A DNA stretch of 64,000 nucleotides from contig NZ_JANTYS010000001.1 in assembly GCF_024808255.1 (NCBI RefSeq), positions 62,001 to 126,000 on the forward strand, in the 5' to 3' direction. The translations under genes and the position numbers were made by a program. Shown piece after piece: positions 1 to 6,393 of this stretch (positions within the stretch are counted from its first letter, which is position 1; each line of letters starts with the position of its first letter). This DNA is from Mucilaginibacter dorajii. GTDB lineage: Bacteria; Bacteroidota; Bacteroidia; Sphingobacteriales; Sphingobacteriaceae. The notes beneath the pieces are model-generated. The model worked only from the letters and a program-made list of their open reading frames with translations. It was not told where the DNA came from and ran no database searches.

Positions 1-7
1 CCGGGCT

Positions 8-113
8 CTCTTATCTGTACCCCGCAAGGGGGAATGGAGTTAGCATCTTTTATGCAAGGAATATAGGTTACTAATACGTCGCCGGGCCATTCCCTCAGTC
101 TTTCCGGATAAGT
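8..113 (-). promoter_or_regulatory. SAM-I (S-box) riboswitch
   Basis: Read on the minus strand, the segment carries the S-box core in order: a P1 strand CTTATCC (112-106), GACTGAGGGAATGGCCC, CGGCGAC, GTAACC, GATGCTAACTCC, and a closing AGATAAGAG that pairs back with the first strand. These conserved blocks and their spacing match the SAM-I class, which turns off methionine and cysteine synthesis or transport genes when S-adenosylmethionine is plentiful. The controlled gene and the expression platform lie beyond the left edge of the window, so the target is unknown. The location, back to back with a cysteine-leader transcript, suggests that sulfur metabolism genes continue to the left. Confidence 0.9.
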
Positions 114-132
114 TTAAAGAACGTTTCGGCTA

Positions 133-140
133 CAAATATA
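133..140 (-). promoter_or_regulatory. Probable -7 element of the SAM-riboswitch transcript
   Basis: On the minus strand this reads TATATTTG, a match to the Bacteroidota -7 consensus TAnnTTTG. It lies about 20 nt upstream of the first riboswitch helix, which is where a start site is expected. No good -33 TTTG is visible at the right distance, so the call is moderate. The inverted repeat at 147-176 lies directly upstream of it. Confidence 0.45.
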
Positions 141-146
141 TGTCAT

Positions 147-176
147 ATTCTATAAAATCTATGGTTTTTATAGAAT
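147..176. promoter_or_regulatory. Palindromic operator candidate between divergent promoters
   Basis: ATTCTATAAAA (147-157) and TTTTATAGAAT (166-176) form a perfect 11-bp inverted repeat with an 8-nt spacer. It lies between the minus-strand promoter of the SAM-riboswitch transcript and the plus-strand promoter of the first cysteine leader, and its right arm ends just before the plus -33 box. A related near-palindrome, AATTCCTATAGAATT, overlaps the -33 region of the second cysteine leader at 1300-1314. The shared TATAGAATTA core suggests one regulator for both. The family is unknown; an Rrf2-type cysteine regulator is a guess from site style only. Confidence 0.55.
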
Positions 177-179
177 TAA

Positions 180-210
180 TTTGCAATGCTTGTTTCTTTC
201 TCTAGATTTG
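180..210 (+). promoter_or_regulatory. Consensus Bacteroidota promoter for cysteine leader 1
   Basis: TTTG at 180-183 and TAGATTTG at 203-210 are separated by exactly 19 nt, a perfect fit to TTTG-N19-TAnnTTTG. The start codon of the leader peptide begins 6 nt after the -7 box, so the transcript is probably leaderless or nearly so. The palindrome at 147-176 lies just upstream. Confidence 0.8.
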
Positions 211-215
211 CTGCC

Positions 216-293
216 ATGAACACAGCAATAATTAAAAAGTCACACATTATATTCCTGACCATCCCGGGCCGGTGCCGCTGTTGTTGTTGCTAA
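216..293 (+). CDS. Cysteine-rich leader peptide 1 (25 aa)
   Basis: This short frame starts ATGAACACA right behind a consensus promoter and ends in the residues PGRCRCCCC before TAA, that is five cysteines in the last six positions. A run of rare identical codons just before a stop is the mark of a leader peptide used in translation-coupled attenuation, here for charged tRNA-Cys. Polycysteine leader frames of this kind are known in mycobacteria. There is no structural gene directly behind it: 294-633 is free of credible genes and ends in a terminator-like hairpin before tRNA-Cys. It may control an RNA only, may be left over after a gene loss, or may serve the tRNA. The frame is too short for standard gene finders. 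Confidence 0.65.
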   Translation: MNTAIIKKSHIIFLTIPGRCRCCCC

Positions 294-570
294 TCTTTCG
301 CTTCCAAAACAAGCAGTATTCAATTCATCTTCATCAATCATAGGGCGCAACCGGGATTATTATATAAGTATGGCCGCTTTTTTTAATCGTTGTTTTATGA
401 TAATGCCAAATGCATGGCGAGTGTTTGTTAACCTACCTGCTTTTTAGGCTAAGTGAAAATGCCGTTGTACAATGAGGAATGCCTCTTTTTTAAATTAATT
501 ATTAACTATTAACTGATCGATAAATTAACTGAAGCATGAACATGAAAACGGAACTGAGAATTTAAAATGA

Positions 571-593
571 AAACAGGTTAGCGCCTGTTTTTT
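571..593 (+). terminator. Rho-independent terminator before tRNA-Cys
   Basis: AAACAGG (571-577) pairs with CCTGTTT (584-590) around a 6-nt loop, and the T-run extends to 593. It probably ends the transcript that begins with cysteine leader 1. The 294-633 interval holds no other gene I can support. A second weak hairpin, GAGG-AATG-CCTC followed by T6, lies near 476-493, and the ACCCGG/CCGGGT hairpin at 614-630 abuts the tRNA. Confidence 0.6.
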
Positions 594-633
594 GAATGAT
601 TGAATAGTTTGATACCCGGGTAAACCGGGTAAT

Positions 634-707
634 GGTCAGGTGGCCGAGCGGTTAGGCAAAGGTCTGCAAAACCTTCTACAGCGGTTCAAATCCGCTTCTG
701 ACCTCCA
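634..707 (+). tRNA. tRNA-Cys (anticodon GCA)
   Basis: The acceptor strands GGTCAGG (634-640) and TCTGACC (697-703) pair. The D arm is GCC/GGC, the anticodon arm AAGGT-CTGCAAA-ACCTT carries GCA, and the T arm GCGG-TTCAAAT-CCGC is intact. The discriminator base is U, as expected for cysteine tRNAs, and the CCA end is encoded (705-707). It lies between two polycysteine leader peptides, which may or may not be functional. Confidence 0.96.
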
Positions 708-756
708 CGCGTGTAGCGTTAAAACTCTTCTCATAATTTAGGTTTATAATTGGTTA

Positions 757-794
757 GTAAATGCCCCTGCCCATCAGGGGCTTTACTTTTTTTT
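757..794 (+). terminator. Terminator after tRNA-Cys
   Basis: GTAAA plus GCCCCTG (763-769) pairs with CAGGGGC plus TTTAC (775-786), with one bulged base, and is followed by a run of eight T (787-794). This is a strong intrinsic terminator about 50 nt behind the tRNA. Confidence 0.85.
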
Positions 795-970
795 GGGTGA
801 TTAGGTGACGTACTCTTTTAAACCGAAGATTCTGAAAACTTAAATCACGGATATTTAAGTGAAATTTGACATCAGGCGTTAAGGATACCGGGTATACCGG
901 AAGAGTTGAACACGCTATTTCATAACAGATTTTTAGCTATCACATTTGAAAGTAAATCGCGTTAGTTGTA

Positions 971-1039
971 TCGCGCAAAGATCGCTAAGACGCAAAGTAG
1001 TTTTTTATCTTTTTTTGCGTCTTAGCGATCTTTGCGCGA
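971..1039. repeat. 26-bp perfect inverted repeat
   Basis: Arms 971-996 and 1014-1039 are perfect reverse complements (26 bp, starting TCGCGCAAAGATCGC) around a 17-nt T-rich loop. After a 4-nt bulge a further 5 bp (962-966 with 1040-1044) can pair. Repeats with the words GCGCAAAG and CTAAGACGCAAAG are scattered between genes in many Bacteroidota; I take this as a mobile palindromic repeat rather than a terminator. The rest of 795-1299 holds no gene that I can recognise. Confidence 0.8.
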
Positions 1040-1299
1040 ACTAATTTTTCATTTTTAGTTTGGAATATTTAAAAGCGATTTCCCTGGGGCAAAGTGTAAT
1101 AGGTGGTTAGTTTATTATTTCAGCATAAGTGGCAACAGCCCCCGGGGCGAGGCAATGCCTTATGCGTGTTGTACAGCTAATATCAGGCACAGCCTGAAAG
1201 TCATGAAACGGCTTAAAGCAGTGAATATGTATTCTAAATCTGCCGCATTTTACGTACTTGCTGCCATAGATTGTAAGAAATAAACAAAATAAAAAATAT

Positions 1300-1343
1300 A
1301 ATTCCTATAGAATTAGTAGTTTATGAAATTTATTCTATATTTG
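1300..1343 (+). promoter_or_regulatory. Promoter and operator of cysteine leader 2
   Basis: The -7 box TATATTTG (1336-1343) matches TAnnTTTG. The -33 position at 1313-1316 reads TTAG, a 3 of 4 match at the correct 19-nt spacing. A near-palindrome AATTCCTATAGAATT (1300-1314) overlaps the -33 box, so a bound protein would block the polymerase. A TATAGAA/TTCTATA pair (1308-1314 and 1333-1339) also brackets the promoter. The same TATAGAATTA word occurs at the leader 1 promoter. Confidence 0.65.
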
Positions 1344-1361
1344 CGATGTAAAAATACCACC

Positions 1362-1454
1362 ATGAATGCTTTTTTAAATCCTGCAACAGGATTAAATAAA
1401 TTTAGTTCTGCTATTCTCCAACAGCCCATGTGCTGTTACTGCTGTTGTTGTTAA
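1362..1454 (+). CDS. Cysteine-rich leader peptide 2 (30 aa), sulfatase operon leader
   Basis: The frame starts 19 nt after the -7 box and ends PMCCYCCCC before TAA: six cysteines in the last seven codons (TGC TGT TAC TGC TGT TGT TGT). It lies about 280 nt upstream of the SusC gene that opens the sulfatase operon. I infer a leader peptide whose translation reports cysteinyl-tRNA supply, so that ribosome stalling at the cysteine run changes the folding of the following RNA. Part of the cysteine run, TACTGC (1437-1442), can pair with GCAGTA (1515-1520). That second stretch belongs to an 11-nt word also present behind leader 1. No mechanism has been shown; the peptide itself probably has no function. 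Confidence 0.75.
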   Translation: MNAFLNPATGLNKFSSAILQQPMCCYCCCC

Positions 1455-1731
1455 CCCAACACAAAACCTTACGATATTTTTTGATGCTTGCTTGTTCCCC
1501 TCGGGAAGAGGTGTGCAGTATTCAAAATAAATATCAAAATATTCATTCCACAATATGCTTTAACCCCCTTAAAAAGATGAAATAAGATTTACTCCATATC
1601 CTAAAATGACACCGGCAAGGGAGCCTTGCCGGTGATTTGGATGGCAGATCAGCCTGTAACGCCAATCACTAACTGATCTTCATCCCTCCGTTTTACTAAC
1701 AAATAATCATTAACATAAAACATTTAAATAT
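1455..1731 (+). promoter_or_regulatory. Structured untranslated leader of the sulfatase operon
   Basis: This stretch has no gene but several pairing elements. They are GCAGTATTCAA (1515-1525), shared with 313-323 behind leader 1; a possible helix 1474-1485 with 1533-1542 enclosing CCTC-GGGAA-GAGG; a strong 11-bp hairpin CACCGGCAAGG / CCTTGCCGGTG (1610-1634) without a T-run; and AGATCAG / CTGATCT (1646-1652 with 1673-1679). Together they could act as the switch read by leader 2. No classical terminator with a T-run is visible, so control by Rho or by translation initiation is possible. Confidence 0.5.
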
Positions 1732-4700
1732 ATGGAAATATATCTCCATGCCAAGTTTTTATATCTTTTCCGCACCTTTAAAGTATTTAAACAATCGGCT
1801 ATTTTATTGCTGATACTTGTCCCATTTGCCGCTTTTTCGCAAACAGGCAGTCAGTCTGTTATCAACTCCAAACTATATGGTAAAGTGGTTGATGCCACTA
1901 ATAAACAGCCCATTCCGGGTGTTGTGGTCCGTATTAAAGGGACCACCCATGCTGTGGCAACCAATACCGATGGCGAGTTTAATTTTGTTACCGGCCAAAA
2001 ATTCCCTTACACCTTACTGGTAAGCTTTATCGGTTATGATAAAGTGGAACTTATAGCAAACGGTAGCCCGGTGCAGATAGAGTTAAAGCCGGCCATAAAC
2101 CAACTTACCGATGTAGTGGTAGTAGGTTACGGCACACAAAAGAAAAGCGATATTACCGGGTCCATCTCTTCGGTACCTAAAGAAAACCTTAACCAGGTAT
2201 CATCATCGGTTGATAATTTGCTGCGGGGCGCGGCACCGGGAGTTAACGTAACCCAAAGTTCAGGGCAGCCGGGTGCTTCTGCCAGTATCCGTATCAGGGG
2301 CGGCAATTCCATCACCGGCGGTAATGAACCCCTGTACGTTATAGATGGCTTCCCTGTATATAATGATAATGCCAGTGTATCAACAGGTTCGGGTTCAGGC
2401 GCGGGCGTAAATGCGCTATCTACCATCAACCCTTCCGATATCGAATCTATCGAGATCCTCAAAGATGCATCGGCAACGGCCATATATGGTTCAAGAGGTG
2501 CCAACGGTGTTATCCTTATCAGCACCAAAAAGGGCCGGAAAGGCACAAGCGATGTTTCGTACGGCGCTTATTACGGTCAGCAAAGGATCACTAAAACCTT
2601 GCCGCTGCTGGATGCTACCCAATGGGCTAATTTGCGAAATGATATATTAGCCAGCACCGGCCAGGCACCATCATTCACTGCCGATCAGATAGCCGCCCTG
2701 GGTAAAGGGAGCGATTGGCAGGACGCCGCGTTTCGCCATGCACCGGTACAAAACCACGAGCTGAGCTTTACCGGCGGCGATGAGCGTTCCCGGTTTGCCA
2801 TATCAGGTAATTATTTTAACCAGGATGGTATCGTATTGAATACCAATTTTAAACGGTATTCGCTCAGGGCTAATTACGAGCGTGATATATCATCTAAATT
2901 TAAGATCGGTTTAAACTCAACCACCAGTTATTCTACCTCAACAGGTGCTGCAACCAACACCGGCTCGGCCAGTTTAAGCAGCCCCAACCTGATCACCAAT
3001 ATTATAACCACATCTCCGGTTGTTCCTATAAAAGACCAGAGTGGTAATTATAACCTGGTTAACCCATACACCAGCGTGCCATCAAACCCAATAAATGATC
3101 TGCTGAGCGTGATCAATAAAACAAATATCAACCGCTCTTTAGGAAATTTTTATGGCGAATACACTTTACTGCCGGGTTTAAAAGCTAAAGTTAGCCTCGG
3201 TGCCGATCTGTTAAGTACCAAGCAAAACTATTTTGCCGGGCCAAATACCGCCAACGGCTATGCGGTTGTGGGAATTGCCAGTGTTGGTAATGCAACGGTA
3301 AATACCTGGCTTAACGAAAATACACTTACCTATGATAAGGTGATAAACGATAAGCACTTTATCAATATCCTTGCCGGTTATACCACCCAAAAATCTACCG
3401 GCGAAGCGGCGACAGCCGGTTCTAAAAACTTTGTGAGCAGCGCAACAACTTACAACAGCCTGCAAAGCGGATCGCAAACATCTACACCAACATCAAGCGC
3501 GTATAGCTGGGCGCTTAACTCGTACCTGGCCCGTATCAACTACTCGTTCCTGCATAAATACAATTTCACAGTTTCTGGCAGGGCCGATGGTTCATCACGT
3601 TTTGGGGCTGGTAACAAATGGGGGTATTTCCCTTCGGCAGGCTTTTCATGGAACGCGGCCGATGAGGATTTTATCAAAAATGTCAAATCCATCAGCAGTC
3701 TTAAATTGCGTTTAAGCGCGGGCGAAACCGGTAACCAGGAGATAGGCCAATACCAATCATTAGCTACGCTATCGCCCGTAAATTACGATTTCAATAGCGT
3801 GCTCATCACCGGTTTTGCTGCCAACAGGCTCTCAAACCCCGATCTGAAATGGGAAAAAACAAAGCAATATGATGCCGGTGTTGACCTGGGTTTATTAGAT
3901 AACCGTATTAACCTTACGTTAGATGCTTATTATAAAAAAACCAATGATCTTTTATTGAGTATCCCTATCCCGTTATCAACGGGCTACTCAACCTCACTGC
4001 AAAATATAGGTAGTGTACAAAACAAAGGTCTGGAGGTAGGCATCAATACCGAAAACATCAGCGGCGGTGCCTTTACCTGGAAAACATCATTGGTGTATGC
4101 TTTAAACCGCAACAAAGTATTAAGCCTGGGCGCGTCACAAACTTCTTTTTTTCCGGCTGTGCCAAATAGCACCCTGGGTATTTTGCAGCCGGTTAACATA
4201 AAAGTAGGTTTGCCTTTGGGGACTTTCTGGGGCTATAAAACTGCCGGTATTTTCCAATCGGCGGCAGAAATTGCCAGTTCGCCAACATTGGATACCAAAG
4301 CCAACACCAAGCCCGGCGACCGCAAATATGTGGATGTTAACGGTGACGGCCTGATAACTGCCGCCGATAAAACAAACCTTGGCAGCTCGCAGCCTAAATT
4401 TACGGGCAGTTTTACCAATAGCTTCTCCTATCGCCATGTTGATTTGCTGGTATTTTTTCAGGGCGCTTATGGTAACAAAATTTATAATGCCTTACGTCAG
4501 CAGCTGGAAATCACCAACCTATCTACCAATGCCTATGCCAGCATAGCCGACAGATGGACACCTACCAACCCAAGCAACGACGTAGCCCGCGCAACAAATT
4601 CGCCGGTTGCGCAAATGTCTGACAGGTATATCGAGAATGGATCGTACCTGCGCCTTAAAAACGTGGTATTGGGTTACACTTTTAACGGCGAGTTGCTGAA

Positions 4701-4884
4701 TAAAATCCGCGCCAAACAGCTACGCATTTACGTATCGGCCCAAAACCTGGCCACCATCACCAAATACAAAGGCTACGACCCGGAGGTGAACTCTTTTGAG
4801 CAAAACAACACTTCGCAAGGGATAGATTTTGGTGCCTATCCAAATTACAAAACATTTTTAGTGGGTTTAAATGTCACTTTCTAA
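1732..4884 (+). CDS. SusC/RagA-type TonB-dependent outer membrane transporter
   Basis: A TonB-dependent outer membrane channel that would import its ligand with the SusD-like lipoprotein encoded next. The 1050 residues show a signal peptide ending near AFSQ (about residue 36), a carboxypeptidase-D-like domain (KLYGKVVDATNKQPIPGV, about 48-125), a plug domain with VVGYGTQKKSDITGSI and IRIRGGNSITGGNEPLYVIDG, a long beta-barrel, and a C-terminal aromatic strand LVGLNVTF. There is no STN domain, so it is not the FecR-coupled type. It is the first gene of an operon with two sulfatases and lies behind a polycysteine leader, so I infer that the ligand is a sulfated organic compound. Only 18 nt separate it from SusD. 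Confidence 0.9.
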   Translation: MEIYLHAKFLYLFRTFKVFKQSAILLLILVPFAAFSQTGSQSVINSKLYGKVVDATNKQPIPGVVVRIKGTTHAVATNTDGEFNFVTGQKFPYTLLVSFIGYDKVELIANGSPVQIELKPAINQLTDVVVVGYGTQKKSDITGSISSVPKENLNQVSSSVDNLLRGAAPGVNVTQSSGQPGASASIRIRGGNSITGGNEPLYVIDGFPVYNDNASVSTGSGSGAGVNALSTINPSDIESIEILKDASATAIYGSRGANGVILISTKKGRKGTSDVSYGAYYGQQRITKTLPLLDATQWANLRNDILASTGQAPSFTADQIAALGKGSDWQDAAFRHAPVQNHELSFTGGDERSRFAISGNYFNQDGIVLNTNFKRYSLRANYERDISSKFKIGLNSTTSYSTSTGAATNTGSASLSSPNLITNIITTSPVVPIKDQSGNYNLVNPYTSVPSNPINDLLSVINKTNINRSLGNFYGEYTLLPGLKAKVSLGADLLSTKQNYFAGPNTANGYAVVGIASVGNATVNTWLNENTLTYDKVINDKHFINILAGYTTQKSTGEAATAGSKNFVSSATTYNSLQSGSQTSTPTSSAYSWALNSYLARINYSFLHKYNFTVSGRADGSSRFGAGNKWGYFPSAGFSWNAADEDFIKNVKSISSLKLRLSAGETGNQEIGQYQSLATLSPVNYDFNSVLITGFAANRLSNPDLKWEKTKQYDAGVDLGLLDNRINLTLDAYYKKTNDLLLSIPIPLSTGYSTSLQNIGSVQNKGLEVGINTENISGGAFTWKTSLVYALNRNKVLSLGASQTSFFPAVPNSTLGILQPVNIKVGLPLGTFWGYKTAGIFQSAAEIASSPTLDTKANTKPGDRKYVDVNGDGLITAADKTNLGSSQPKFTGSFTNSFSYRHVDLLVFFQGAYGNKIYNALRQQLEITNLSTNAYASIADRWTPTNPSNDVARATNSPVAQMSDRYIENGSYLRLKNVVLGYTFNGELLNKIRAKQLRIYVSAQNLATITKYKGYDPEVNSFEQNNTSQGIDFGAYPNYKTFLVGLNVTF

Positions 4885-4902
4885 CCTAATAATCAAACAC
4901 AA

Positions 4903-6342
4903 ATGAAAAAGATATATATACTGATGGGCGTGGCAAGTATCCTTTTTTCCTGCAATAAGCTGGATGAAAAGCCCACTTCTGTAATTGTAAAAGAACAGTT
5001 TTTTAAAACACAGGCCGATGCCGTTGCCGGGGTAACTGCTGTTTATGGCGAGCTGGTGAGCGATGGAACCGAGCAGCCGCTTTACGGCAGGGAGATCAAC
5101 TTTTTGACAGATATGACCACCGATGATCTTTCTGCTGGTCCATCGGCAATTAACCCCAATGTAAGGGCGCTTAGTTCTATTACTTACACTACAACCAATG
5201 ATAGGGTGCAGGTTTTGTGGCGACAATTGTATACTGGCATTAGCAGGGCAAATGTGGCTATTGATCAGATACCAACTATTTCTTTTGACCCCGCAACCCG
5301 CACACGGCTGGTACTGGAAGCAAAGTTTTTACGCGCATTATTTTATTTCGACCTGGTACGTTTATGGGGCGATGTGCCCTTGGTGCTGCATGATCCTACA
5401 TCCACCGATTTGAATAGTTTAAAAACTAACAGAAGCCCGGCTGCTGATGTATATAAACAGATCATAGCCGATTTAACCGATGCGCAAAGCTTGCCCGCAA
5501 CCTATACCGGTGCAGATATCGGCCGCGCTACAGCTGGTGCCGCAAAAACGCTGTTATTGAAGGTTTATCTTACCCAAAAAGATTGGACTAATGCGGTAGC
5601 TAAAGCAAAAGAGATCATCAATGGACCTTATGGCTATGGCCTGGTTACCAATTACGGCGACTTGTTTAACAAGGCTACCAAAAACGGCAAAGAGCATATC
5701 TTTTCGGCCCAGTTTGATTCAAACGGTGGCCTGGGTAACAGCAGCGTATTGATGGGCGCGGCGTTTACCGGCTTTGGTGTGAGTGTGCCGGCAGATATCC
5801 CGGCCGATAGTTCGGTATACAAACAGTTTAGCGCCAATGATACCCGCAGGGCTGTTACGTTTTATACATCACTTACAAACCCATCAACCGGGGTTGTTAA
5901 AGTTTATCCAACCTTTTACTTCGGTAAGTATGTTGATAGAACCGTGTTGTTAACGTCCAATCAAAGTGGTATTAACTTCCCGGTATTAAGATATGCTGAT
6001 GTACTGCTGATGTATTCTGAAGCTTTGAACGAACTGAGTGGAGCAACTGCCGATGCCTATAGCGGCATTAACCAGGTAAGAAACCGCGCTAACACCGGCG
6101 ATCTTACACCAGGCCTTTCACAGGCAGCCTTCCGCGATTCGCTTTATGCCGAGCGGAGGCGCGAGTTTGTACAGGAAGCCCAGCGCTGGTTTGACCTGGC
6201 GCGTACAGGGAAACTGGTCGAAGCCGTTTCTAAAGTGGCCACAAAAACCAACGTGAGCGCTAAAAACTACCTGTTCCCAATTCCGCAAAGCGAGATCAGT
6301 ATTAACGCGGGCTTAACGCAAAACACAGGCTATACCAACTAA
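4903..6342 (+). CDS. SusD/RagB-family lipoprotein
   Basis: Outer-membrane ligand-binding lipoprotein partner of the preceding SusC. The 479 residues begin with a lipoprotein signal (ILFSC, Cys17), followed by a SusD-like N-terminal TPR region (FLRALFYFDLVRLWGDVPLV, about 145-165) and a RagB/SusD C-terminal region with YADVLLMYSEALNEL and RRREFVQEAQRWFDLART, ending in the typical LFPIPQSEI segment. Which compound it binds cannot be read from the sequence; the sulfatases downstream point to a sulfate ester. Confidence 0.9.
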   Translation: MKKIYILMGVASILFSCNKLDEKPTSVIVKEQFFKTQADAVAGVTAVYGELVSDGTEQPLYGREINFLTDMTTDDLSAGPSAINPNVRALSSITYTTTNDRVQVLWRQLYTGISRANVAIDQIPTISFDPATRTRLVLEAKFLRALFYFDLVRLWGDVPLVLHDPTSTDLNSLKTNRSPAADVYKQIIADLTDAQSLPATYTGADIGRATAGAAKTLLLKVYLTQKDWTNAVAKAKEIINGPYGYGLVTNYGDLFNKATKNGKEHIFSAQFDSNGGLGNSSVLMGAAFTGFGVSVPADIPADSSVYKQFSANDTRRAVTFYTSLTNPSTGVVKVYPTFYFGKYVDRTVLLTSNQSGINFPVLRYADVLLMYSEALNELSGATADAYSGINQVRNRANTGDLTPGLSQAAFRDSLYAERRREFVQEAQRWFDLARTGKLVEAVSKVATKTNVSAKNYLFPIPQSEISINAGLTQNTGYTN

Positions 6343-6350
6343 TTAATAAA

Positions 6351-6380
6351 AAGGCTGCTATCAAAGCCGATGGCAGCCTT
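6351..6380 (+). promoter_or_regulatory. Intra-operon hairpin
   Basis: AAGGCTGC (6351-6358) and GCAGCCTT (6373-6380) form an 8-bp stem with a 14-nt loop between susD and the DUF1254 gene. There is no T-run, so an mRNA processing or stability hairpin that sets different SusCD and enzyme levels is more likely than a full terminator. Confidence 0.5.
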
Positions 6381-6393
6381 AAAATTAAATTGT

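Noticed and set aside
971..1039. CRISPR or terminator reading of the 26-bp inverted repeat
   Set aside because: There is only one unit without spacer series, and the arms are AT/GC mixed with the T-run in the loop, not behind the stem. No CRISPR array was found anywhere in the window.
2127..2546. A 139-codon antisense frame inside the first susC
   Set aside because: Shadow of the GC-richer codon positions of a strong coding frame. No start context or family.
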